A DNA stretch of 64,000 nt, taken from the NCBI GenBank assembly GCA_024694125.1, contig JAILKE010000038.1:23933-87932 (forward strand), read 5' to 3'. Both the position numbers and the translations under genes were made by a program. Of this stretch, positions 38,903 to 47,533 are shown in pieces; the stretch's first letter is position 1; each line of letters begins with the position of its first letter. The stretch is from Bacteroidales bacterium (GTDB lineage Bacteria > Bacteroidota > Bacteroidia > Bacteroidales > UBA3663). Under the pieces are notes generated by a model. The model made no database searches. It saw only the letters and a list, made by a program, of their open reading frames with translations, and had not been told where the DNA came from.

Positions 38903-39730
38903 ATGTCTTCCGTTCGCATCACAGACATCGACATCCGCACAATGTGGGGTGACACGACGATTTCGTGGCACAACCTGGACCCGCAGATCAATATCATTGT
39001 GGGTCAGAATGGTTTTGGCAAGACCACGATGCTCAATCTAATTAAGTCAGTCCTGGTCAAGGACGACAAGTTCTGCAAGATGCTCAAGGCCTCAGTCTGC
39101 ATCAAGACGACCGAGGGCGAGATGTCGTTCGATGGGCGGCGGATGCAGCACAAGCCTGCCTTTGGAGGATTTGCCAACGTCAATTGTTTCCATTATCTCA
39201 ATACCTTCGACGTACCTGCTTCGAAGAAATCCACCCTCTCGCAGTTAGGAATGTCGCTCGATGCAGTCCTGTACCAGCGCACACCATCGGTCTATAGTTT
39301 CTCGGACTACCGACTCAGCATGCTCAATGACCTGAAGACTGCATTGCAGAAACAGGAACGCATCGAGAAGTTCTTCGCCATCATCAACGAACTCTTTGCC
39401 TCAACCGGCAAGCACATTGAAATAGATGACAAGAACCGCATCATCTTCCGCAAGGGGGACATCACCATTGAGATGGGTAATCTCTCGGCAGGTGAAAAAC
39501 AAATTCTACTCCTACTCTTTACACTCTTCCTGATGGAAGACAAGCCCAATGTACTGCTCCTCGACGAACCAGAAATATCTCTGCACGTTGAGTGGCAGGA
39601 TCGACTCATTACCTTAATGCACGAACTCAATCACAACTGTCAGATCATTATGACCACCCATTCGCCCAATATCTTTGCCGACGGTTGGGAGGACAAATTG
39701 GTCTTCATCAATGACTTGATTCAACAATGA
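38903..39730 (+). CDS. AAA/ABC-type ATPase (AAA_21/AAA_15-like), partner of DUF4435 gene
   Basis: Walker A GQNGFGKTTM, NLSAGEKQILLLL signature, LLLDEPEISLH Walker B, TTHSPNI H-loop. Confidence 0.9.
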   Translation: MSSVRITDIDIRTMWGDTTISWHNLDPQINIIVGQNGFGKTTMLNLIKSVLVKDDKFCKMLKASVCIKTTEGEMSFDGRRMQHKPAFGGFANVNCFHYLNTFDVPASKKSTLSQLGMSLDAVLYQRTPSVYSFSDYRLSMLNDLKTALQKQERIEKFFAIINELFASTGKHIEIDDKNRIIFRKGDITIEMGNLSAGEKQILLLLFTLFLMEDKPNVLLLDEPEISLHVEWQDRLITLMHELNHNCQIIMTTHSPNIFADGWEDKLVFINDLIQQ

Positions 39731-40659
39731 ACCTCGGACCAAGACCACAATACACGGACCAGGAAAAATACGACTTCTACAAACTTGCCGCCAAACGCTT
39801 CAAGGCCGAGACCAGACTCTACGGCTACACCGCAGCCATACACTTGGAGAACAAGAACGATGAGGTGTTCTGGGGCAAAGTGCTCAAGCACGTCTTTCCC
39901 GACAAAAAGTTCCGCTTCATATCTGCCTCCCGCAGTATAGGAGGCAACATCACCTGTGGCTGTACGCAATGCCTACAGTACAAGGATTTTCTCGATGACC
40001 GATTCTGGATTGCCATTGACAGCGACTACCGCTATCTCAACCAACAGCCGGACATTGATGCAAAACACCATATACTGCAGACCTACACCTACAGTTTCGA
40101 AAATCATTTTTGTTTCGGCGACAATGCCAATCAGGCAGAAATGGAATGCTGCGGTAGTCTCCGCATAGACTTTACCAATTTCGTACGCGAATACAGCCAC
40201 ATTGTATATCCCCTACTGGTGTGGCAGCTCTATCTGCAGGGAATCTCACCCGATGCCTTTCCGCAACGTGTCTTTCACCGTCTGCTCACATTGCCCATCG
40301 GCGCACGAGCAGCCGAGAACGACGGGGCATCCATCCTGCAATTACTCAAGGAACGCGCTCGCAAGTTAGAGAATCACTTCCGCAAGCAGTATCCCGAAGC
40401 CGATCCCACTTGGTTCGAGGCTCGCTGCCAGGACCTCGGTGTGCATCGGGACAACTGCTACCTCTATGTACGCGGCCACCAGTTATATGACCTGATTACC
40501 GATCTAGGCAAGCGCATACGACAGGAACACAAACAAAAAGAGCCCGAAATCAAGGGCGGTCGCAGCTTCGAGAGCTATCTGACCAGTCACCTCTGTTTCG
40601 GGCAGTACGACGAAATACGTCGTCTCGTTGATGATGTCAAGCTGCTAGGCAGCCACTGA
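39727..40659 (+). CDS. DUF4435-like (TOPRIM-type nuclease candidate) protein
   Basis: IHLENKNDEVFW and FWIAIDSDYRYL (DxD), YTYSFENHF; ATGA overlap with ATPase gene. Confidence 0.82.
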   Translation: MNLGPRPQYTDQEKYDFYKLAAKRFKAETRLYGYTAAIHLENKNDEVFWGKVLKHVFPDKKFRFISASRSIGGNITCGCTQCLQYKDFLDDRFWIAIDSDYRYLNQQPDIDAKHHILQTYTYSFENHFCFGDNANQAEMECCGSLRIDFTNFVREYSHIVYPLLVWQLYLQGISPDAFPQRVFHRLLTLPIGARAAENDGASILQLLKERARKLENHFRKQYPEADPTWFEARCQDLGVHRDNCYLYVRGHQLYDLITDLGKRIRQEHKQKEPEIKGGRSFESYLTSHLCFGQYDEIRRLVDDVKLLGSH

Positions 40660-40662
40660 CAA

Positions 40663-40926
40663 TTAGCAAGCCTTCTTGCAAGAATCAGCAGCGCAGCAAG
40701 CCTTCTGGCATGAGTCTGCAACGCAAGAGTCAGCTGCACATGCGCAAGAATCACAAGCGCAAGAGTCGCAAGCGCAAGCCTTCTGGCAAGAATCAGCTAC
40801 AGCCTCAACTGGAGCAGCAGCCTCCTCAACAGCAGGAGCCTCAGCCTTCTGACCACCACAAGAAATCATGCATACACCAACAAACGATACCATCATAACA
40901 ATGGCCATTACACGAAGAGCCTTCAT
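40663..40926 (-). CDS. Cys-rich repeat lipoprotein
   Basis: Signal/lipobox VCMISC, then CDSCACDSCACAADSCVADSCQKACCAADSCKKAC; own promoter. Confidence 0.8.
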   Translation of the reverse strand: MKALRVMAIVMMVSFVGVCMISCGGQKAEAPAVEEAAAPVEAVADSCQKACACDSCACDSCACAADSCVADSCQKACCAADSCKKAC

Positions 40927-40984
40927 AATCTTATTAATTAGTTTTATTGTTTGTTTTTAAAGGAAAATTTACTTTTTCCGGGTG

Positions 40985-41018
40985 CAAAGATAGGGCTTTT
41001 TATGGCGGTAAGTTCAAA
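40985..41018 (-). promoter_or_regulatory. Promoter for Cys-rich lipoprotein
   Basis: CAAAGATA-N22-CAAA on plus = TTTG-N22-TATCTTTG on minus. Confidence 0.7.
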
Positions 41019-41306
41019 AAGTCCATAAAAATTATTAAATAATCTAAAAATGGACACAATTGGCAGAAAAATGTTTTTTCCACTTTACAAAAACGAACAT
41101 TCTGCTACTCAGTTACACAATAACCTTACGTGATGTTCGGATGTCCAACACCATAATTTTCAGCACTATCACACCTCAATTTTTTCTCTCTTTTCAATTG
41201 CATTCCATAGGTAGCTGGAAGCCTGCTCGCTCACTCCCCCTAATTGAGTTCTTTGTCAAAACTCGACGCAAAGAGGCAAACCAAAACGAAAGATAATGAA
41301 TAGTGA

Positions 41307-41347
41307 AATGCCAGTCAAAAGTGTATCTATTGACTGGCATTTCTTTT
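41307..41347. terminator. Stem-loop terminator-like
   Basis: AATGCCAGTCAA...TTGACTGGCATT followed on plus by TCTTTTTC. Confidence 0.7.
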
Positions 41348-41366
41348 TCTCAATGTATCGTAAGTC

Positions 41367-41864
41367 TTATTCCTCTTTGATCAGTTCAGCAAAGTCCTTG
41401 CGGAGTCTCTTCTCCAATGACTTGGCATCCAATTTGGAGTAACTTTCGAGCGGTTCGACCTTGCCGGTGAACGAGCTGTTATTGCAGTAGAAATCAGTGA
41501 GGCGAGTCATAGCCTTGATGAAACGCGGCCAGTTCATCACGAGTGACTTATCTTCCAGTTGGACCTCACAACAAGCAGCAATATAGCCAAAGACATAATA
41601 GTGACCATTAGGGACGTTCTGCATCTCTCCAATGACATCATTGATCATCACATTGACATCGTGAGAGGGAGCAGCCCACTGAAAGAGATATCCGCTTGCT
41701 TCGGCAAACGCAGCAGAATCAATCTTATTGTCAAGCATTTGCTTGATTACCTGCAATGCCTCTCCATTGTGCGCGTGCGAAGACTCTGTATCTGTAATCT
41801 GCTGACCGAACAATGAACATACGGACAGAAAAAGAAAGAAGAAGAAGGAATAAAAACGAAACAT
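41367..41864 (-). CDS. Hypothetical secreted protein
   Basis: Signal peptide, 165 aa; start preceded by AAATAGTAAATA element. Confidence 0.75.
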   Translation of the reverse strand: MFRFYSFFFFLFLSVCSLFGQQITDTESSHAHNGEALQVIKQMLDNKIDSAAFAEASGYLFQWAAPSHDVNVMINDVIGEMQNVPNGHYYVFGYIAACCEVQLEDKSLVMNWPRFIKAMTRLTDFYCNNSSFTGKVEPLESYSKLDAKSLEKRLRKDFAELIKEE

Positions 41865-41869
41865 AAAAA

Positions 41870-41925
41870 TATTTACTATTTAATAATTTACTATTTACTA
41901 TTTAATAATTTACTATTTACAATTG
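41870..41925 (-). repeat. AAATAGTAAAT tract upstream of 41864 start
   Basis: TATTTACTATTTAATAATTTACTATTTACTATTTAATAATTTACTATTT on plus. Confidence 0.75.
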
Positions 41926-42018
41926 ATTTAATAATTGAATAATTCATTTATTACCATTCCATTGGCAATATCTACGTTATTGGAAATCAAGCAAACGGAC
42001 TAAGTTCTATTACACTTA

Positions 42019-42948
42019 TCATTTGCCCGATGAGAATCGTGCACCTATCATATACATTGGAGACTGTCCATCCTCCCAACCGAAGCGGCAAGAACCCAGG
42101 ATTGTCAGCCATCCGATACGGACAGAAAGGCCACTGGCAGCAAAATTGTTGCGGTCACCACAGTGAGCACCGGCAGAAAGAGAGTAACGCCCTGCAATAG
42201 AATAAGAGAGACCGCCACACACCATCGAGGCGACATCGGCGCCATCCACAGGCAGGTAGGAACCTCCATCCACATACAGGCTGAGAGCCTGTTGGCCCCC
42301 AATAGGGCACGAAATAGTACCGCCACAATGAGCGAGCGGAGATAGAGCGTGATTCTTATTCAGATGGGAGACTAAGCCCAAATCCCGCACTTCGACTCCA
42401 AGCGTGTATGGCATAGATCCAATTTCGCCACGGAAACTTCCACCGAGAGAGATACGATAAGCATCAGTCTGAGATACAGTCTGTTCGGAGGCAATACCCA
42501 GAGTCCCATAGACCACCGCCCGCTGGAACTGTCGTGCATAGCCCAAGTCAACCCTGTAGGAATAGAGACGGTGTGACCCTGGTACCATCTGCATATTCTC
42601 GTCAACGAGACGGTCGATGGTCCCCTGTGCATAGTAGCGCACGCCACCCATCAGCAGATGATTGCCCGTTCGATAACTGGCAGAGAGCGAATGCAGATAC
42701 ATATTGTCGGCCTGTTCCTCGTCCACGAGGGTCATATCATAATCTACTACGACAGGATCAATCTCATCACCGAAAGCAGCAGAGGGATTGGTATAGATAT
42801 AGGCGCCCGGCATAGCACCCAGGCTGCAACCGCCCATACTGAGGGAATTGACCGATGCCGGCATGTCGAGTATAGCCATACGGAGTCCCTGGGCCGATAC
42901 ATTGACGGCCAGGAACAGAAGATATAGAGATAATATAAGGTGTCTCAT
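42019..42948 (-). CDS. PorV/PorQ-like outer membrane beta-barrel protein
   Basis: MRHLILSLYLLFLAVNVSAQ signal; LDMPASVNSLSMGGCSLGAMPGAYIYTNPSAAF FadL/PorV-like; start 1 bp after S8 stop. Confidence 0.65.
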   Translation of the reverse strand: MRHLILSLYLLFLAVNVSAQGLRMAILDMPASVNSLSMGGCSLGAMPGAYIYTNPSAAFGDEIDPVVVDYDMTLVDEEQADNMYLHSLSASYRTGNHLLMGGVRYYAQGTIDRLVDENMQMVPGSHRLYSYRVDLGYARQFQRAVVYGTLGIASEQTVSQTDAYRISLGGSFRGEIGSMPYTLGVEVRDLGLVSHLNKNHALSPLAHCGGTISCPIGGQQALSLYVDGGSYLPVDGADVASMVCGGLSYSIAGRYSLSAGAHCGDRNNFAASGLSVRIGWLTILGSCRFGWEDGQSPMYMIGARFSSGK

Positions 42949-42949
42949 C

Positions 42950-45769
42950 TTATTGCTTGATAAACTTCTCTTGATAAACATTACCTTGATTGCTGAGAGT
43001 CAGCGTGTAGTTGCCTGGTGCCAGGCTGCTGACCATAACCATATAGGTGCGACGTTCCGGATTGAGGTGGACCGTATCGAACGAGCGTTGCATCACCTCA
43101 CGTCCTGCGGCATTACGGATGCAGATCTGCACCGGACCGTTGACCACCTCCCCTACTCGGATATAGAGTGCAGACGTGGCCACAGTTGGATAGAGTGCGT
43201 AAATACCTTCGTTGTCATAGACGAAGACCGGCAAGCGGAACGTACCCGACAAGTGATGGCAGTCAGTAGCGACGACCTCGACATAACTCTCGCCCCAATC
43301 CTTAGCCTGAATACAGAGTTGTCCCTGACAGATATCAGCCGTGATACCTTCACCATACGATACTGAGTAGGTGACGGAGGCAGGATCCTCGTCCGCGATG
43401 AAGTTCACCAGGTCCCAGGTGCGAGACTCTCCCCTACGGACATTGAGGGTGGGCAAAGCAGTCTTGAGCTCGGGCGCGTGGTCAGGCTGAATGTCGAGTA
43501 TTATCTCGAACTCCGTTGCAGCATCATATTCATCGGTCACGACCAATTCACTCCGATAGACGCCCGGAGCATAACGGTAGGCATCAATGTGCAGCGAGAT
43601 GACATTACCTTCGCGACGATGCTGAGTAAAACTGCTATTTACAAACTGATAAGTCCAATCGTGGTTCTCGGCATCAGTAATGGTGAAATGCACGTCTCGC
43701 GAATCCCTACCAGCCATCGTGATGCGGTTACCGACCATATCACAAGAGATGACTGGCGCTTCGTTGTGAAGCGTCGTGATACCACCCTCCAGGATAGCTA
43801 CGGGTGAAGCCTGACCATTACGTGCCACTGTCTGGACAGCATAGTAATAGGTTCTATCTGCAGGCAGACGATTATTAGTTCGCACGAAGACCTGACCAGG
43901 CTCAGCATAGTTGGCATTGATCAGATGGCTGGACGCATAGGCATAGTTGTCCGTCGTGATAGGGTTGCTCGATATGTAGAGCAGATAATTCTGCAGACTG
44001 CCATCGCTACCTTTGTTGTCCGAATGCCACGCCAGAGTCGTGCTGCCATAGCCCGATACAACACGTTCCAGATCAAAGACCGGAGTCGATGGTTGAACAT
44101 TGCGGTCATAGTTGCTCAATGCACAGGCGGCATCGGCATAACCCATGCCCAGTCCATCGAAATAATAGTCCATCACATAGGCATTGTAGTCAATGGGCTT
44201 GACACCCGTCACGATGCGTTGGCGCAATTCATCGGCCGTAAAATCGGCACTACCAAAACGGGAAACGATCAGAGCTGCAATGCCCGACACATGTGGACAC
44301 GCCATCGAGGTACCCTGCATATAGGCATAGCCTCCGTGACCATCCTCCTGATAGGGCACAGTGCTGAGCACGGCCGAGGTAGGGAAACCGTCCTCATAGG
44401 GGTATAGACCGCTCTCAGGCTGCGAACCGCCAGGTGCTGCGATATCGACCGTCTCTCCATAATTGGTGTACCACGATGCTTGGTAGTCAGGATTCCAGGC
44501 AGCAACGCTTATGACATTAGGCTCCGAGGCTGGCCAGCAGGGATAACGCGTACCGTCATTACCTGCGGCAAAGATTACTACACCACCCTGGACCAATGGA
44601 CGCGCCGTACGACTCCCCCCAGCATACTTGTTGAAGTAATCAATAGCCTCACGAATGACGAGTGGTGTTGCATCAAAGCCGAAACCCCAGGAGTTCTGAC
44701 TGATTACCGCGCCGTTGTTGGCTCCATATACAATAGCTGCGGCATCCATATAGCGGTCACCCGAACCGATGGTCTCGGACGACTCTGGGTCAGAAGGATC
44801 ATAATCCGGATTGTTGCGGAAGATCTGGCACGACATCACACGCACACCCGTGCCGGACTTACCATTGCCACCTGCTATACTGCACACACCACGGTCATTG
44901 TTATTGCGCGCAGCAATGACTCCTGCCACATGAGTACCGTGCCGGGTGGGAGTAATGAGGCAAGTGTCCTCCGTGAAATTGTATCCATAGTAATCATCGA
45001 CATAACCGTTGTTGTCATCATCGATGCCATTGCCCGGTATCTCACCCTCATTGATCCACAGACTCTCTATCAAGTCTGGGTGCGTGATGTCGATTCCTCC
45101 ATCCACTACAGCCACTACTACATCTGGGTCACCCGTTGTAATCTGCCAAGCCGCCTCTACATTGATATCCGCCCCAGCGATACTGCTCACCACAGTTTTA
45201 CCGTCTCCATCGGTATAGTTACCGACATCTCCGCGGTTCTTCAGGTTCCACTGTCTCACATAGAGCGGATCATCGAACAGTTCAGTACTACCCATTCCGC
45301 TGCGGGTGCGTGCAGGTTCGTCAATCTCTACGAACTGCGCCCGCTCCAACTTAGAGGGATAGACAGGCTCGGCGTATGAAACGATACTGCTCAGGTCGCT
45401 TCCTTCTGCACCGCGCGTTTCCTCACCCTCAGCCGGCATACTTATAGTGTACCACAGGTGGAGACCCTCAGCTCGCTGCTTCGGTTCATCCTTTCCTGCC
45501 GGAGGGAAAATGCGGCTGATGCTGGTCACTCCTATGCTGTTGAGGAAATTATCCAACTCTAAGCTGCCCGTAGGCACACTGACGGTGCGCTGACCGTTGT
45601 CAATATCTTCGATGATACTGGCTTTCAGTTTGACACTCATACGTTCACTGGGGTAAGACACGACTCCGGAGGATTGCTCCGTTTCTGTCATGGTCTCCCA
45701 TTCATCGCTACAAGCGGTTAGGCTCAATGCCATCACGCCCAGGGGAATTACTAACGATTGATATTGCAT
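42950..45769 (-). CDS. Subtilisin-like S8 serine peptidase, lipobox plus T9SS-type C-terminus
   Basis: VVAVVDGGIDITHPDL, HGTHVAGVIAARN, GTSMACPHVSG; lipobox SLTAC; C-terminal NYTLTLSNQGNVYQEKFIKQ. Confidence 0.92.
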   Translation of the reverse strand: MQYQSLVIPLGVMALSLTACSDEWETMTETEQSSGVVSYPSERMSVKLKASIIEDIDNGQRTVSVPTGSLELDNFLNSIGVTSISRIFPPAGKDEPKQRAEGLHLWYTISMPAEGEETRGAEGSDLSSIVSYAEPVYPSKLERAQFVEIDEPARTRSGMGSTELFDDPLYVRQWNLKNRGDVGNYTDGDGKTVVSSIAGADINVEAAWQITTGDPDVVVAVVDGGIDITHPDLIESLWINEGEIPGNGIDDDNNGYVDDYYGYNFTEDTCLITPTRHGTHVAGVIAARNNNDRGVCSIAGGNGKSGTGVRVMSCQIFRNNPDYDPSDPESSETIGSGDRYMDAAAIVYGANNGAVISQNSWGFGFDATPLVIREAIDYFNKYAGGSRTARPLVQGGVVIFAAGNDGTRYPCWPASEPNVISVAAWNPDYQASWYTNYGETVDIAAPGGSQPESGLYPYEDGFPTSAVLSTVPYQEDGHGGYAYMQGTSMACPHVSGIAALIVSRFGSADFTADELRQRIVTGVKPIDYNAYVMDYYFDGLGMGYADAACALSNYDRNVQPSTPVFDLERVVSGYGSTTLAWHSDNKGSDGSLQNYLLYISSNPITTDNYAYASSHLINANYAEPGQVFVRTNNRLPADRTYYYAVQTVARNGQASPVAILEGGITTLHNEAPVISCDMVGNRITMAGRDSRDVHFTITDAENHDWTYQFVNSSFTQHRREGNVISLHIDAYRYAPGVYRSELVVTDEYDAATEFEIILDIQPDHAPELKTALPTLNVRRGESRTWDLVNFIADEDPASVTYSVSYGEGITADICQGQLCIQAKDWGESYVEVVATDCHHLSGTFRLPVFVYDNEGIYALYPTVATSALYIRVGEVVNGPVQICIRNAAGREVMQRSFDTVHLNPERRTYMVMVSSLAPGNYTLTLSNQGNVYQEKFIKQ

Positions 45770-45777
45770 AAATTCAA

Positions 45778-45837
45778 GAACTAAGGGACAAAGTACTAAG
45801 GGACAAAGAAACAAAGTACTAAGGGACAAAGGATTAA
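45778..45837. repeat. ACTAAGGGACAAAG repeat, copy 1
   Basis: ACTAAGGGACAAAGTACTAAGGGACAAAGAAACAAAGTACTAAGGGACAAAG. Confidence 0.85.
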
Positions 45838-45881
45838 TGGGCAATAACCCAATTACTCAATTGTCAATATTCATTTATTTA

Positions 45882-47474
45882 TCAGAACAGGACGAACAGG
45901 TCGGCGCTCAGGGCATTGACCTTCCTGTAGTCTGAGTGGAGCCTATCTGCCCGGAGGCGCAAACCCAAAGTGCAGTTCTGCATCAAGTCATACCCCCAGG
46001 CAATGCTACCACCCATCAACTGATGGTTCTCTCCGCGCAGTTGATAGGGGATGAAGGCCATCGTAGTCTGGATCGGATTGGTCACACCCACGATGCTGTA
46101 TCGACAATCCCATCCTTGCTGCATTCCGGCATAGGCCAGGAGTTCAAGTTGCGCTGCCCCGCGATGCTGTTTGTACTCGGCAGCCAGGGTAGAACGGAGA
46201 GTCCGTATGTCAATGTGCATGGAGGGCACCTTGTACCCCTCCTTACTATGGTCATAGCCGACAGCAGCGAGCAGTCCGATGCTTGCCTTGGGAGAAATGT
46301 GGTGCAACACCTTGACCCGCACATCACCATTCATCCACTTATAGGTATAGAGGCGATTGGTCGCGACCTTGACATAGTCGTACAATCCCTGTTCGGCATC
46401 CTGAACCTGCTGCTCATAGACACACTCCTCGCCCCGGCGCCATCCCTGGATTGCCGTCAACTGCATATAGACCTGCCAATCATCCACTCTGTGCGAGACG
46501 TGCAACTGTTGCCGGAGTATATGCGTAGTTGAGGCGAAGAGATTCTTGTACGAACTGCCCTCCTCCGTATTCATACGTCGCAGATGATAGCCTACATTGG
46601 CGCTCCACTGCCACGCTCCATCGTAGAGCCACGCTGCATCGGCCATCAGTCCCCGCAGAGTCTGCACGCGGCCATAGGTAATGGCAGTCTGAGTCTCGCG
46701 GTGGTTCCACAGTCCGAAGCCATAGAAGTCAAAGTACCGCACTCCATCCTGCATACTGGTCGATGATATAGCCTGCCGGTTCCACTCGGGAGCAATGCGG
46801 AGTGAAACTGCCTGATGCGCCCATGCCTGACCGGCACTCAGCCCCAGACGCATCAGATGCGAGTAGTTCGAGTGGCGGGGATCGTGCGTCCGAGCCTGAG
46901 CCACACCCTCATAATAGATGTCCATACCGACCTCCATCGGACCTACGCCGCGGCTGTATCCAGCCTGCACGATATAGGTCTCCTGTCTGAAGGTACTGGC
47001 ACCTAACGTATCACTCACCAAGTAGGGGGCATAGTCCTCGGGGTGCACTGCATAGTTGAGCGAGACGTCCCTCCTGTTTCCGTTCCGGTAACACGCCATC
47101 CCATAGAGAGTACCCCGACCGGCTATGCTCCGCTCCCCCGCAGCCAGCAATTGACCGAAGGTCTTGCGCCTTCCGTCGTAATGAATGTATTGGCCAATGG
47201 TGTTGTCATTGTCGAACGAGCCCGACACGACATTGCGCGCCGTAGCCTCACCCTGTACAGCCGCCCAGGCCGAATCATTGAGTATTCTGTCCAATAGCGC
47301 GGTATTGCTTCGCACAGCATAACTCACTGTATGTTCGATGTCCAGGTTGCTCTGATACAGTCCAGCCGGCATACTGCCTTCCGGGGCCGCATACCGTTGT
47401 AAGTTATATCCGAGGCTGGTCTGCCCCACTGCATATGCAGGCAGAAGCAGAATAGTGAAAAGAGAATATTTCAA
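45882..47474 (-). CDS. DUF6850-like outer membrane beta-barrel protein
   Basis: Signal-like LKYSLFTILLLPAYAVGQ (TTG start near 47474 proposed), barrel-like composition; sits 3' of TonB receptor. Confidence 0.7.
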   Translation of the reverse strand: MKYSLFTILLLPAYAVGQTSLGYNLQRYAAPEGSMPAGLYQSNLDIEHTVSYAVRSNTALLDRILNDSAWAAVQGEATARNVVSGSFDNDNTIGQYIHYDGRRKTFGQLLAAGERSIAGRGTLYGMACYRNGNRRDVSLNYAVHPEDYAPYLVSDTLGASTFRQETYIVQAGYSRGVGPMEVGMDIYYEGVAQARTHDPRHSNYSHLMRLGLSAGQAWAHQAVSLRIAPEWNRQAISSTSMQDGVRYFDFYGFGLWNHRETQTAITYGRVQTLRGLMADAAWLYDGAWQWSANVGYHLRRMNTEEGSSYKNLFASTTHILRQQLHVSHRVDDWQVYMQLTAIQGWRRGEECVYEQQVQDAEQGLYDYVKVATNRLYTYKWMNGDVRVKVLHHISPKASIGLLAAVGYDHSKEGYKVPSMHIDIRTLRSTLAAEYKQHRGAAQLELLAYAGMQQGWDCRYSIVGVTNPIQTTMAFIPYQLRGENHQLMGGSIAWGYDLMQNCTLGLRLRADRLHSDYRKVNALSADLFVLF

Positions 47475-47533
47475 TTGTACGTTGGAAATTGAAAGTTCAG
47501 AATTGAGAATTAAAAATTCACACTGATTAAATT

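Noticed and set aside
41060-41296. 78-aa plus-strand ORF ending just before a terminator
   Set aside because: No recognisable domain, atypical composition, no promoter match; kept only as a possible RNA question.
45770-45844. N-terminal extension MPINPLSLSTLFLCPLVLCPLVLEF of the S8 peptidase ORF resembling a signal peptide
   Set aside because: Encoded entirely by the ACTAAGGGACAAAG repeat; the ATG at 45769 gives a proper lipoprotein signal.
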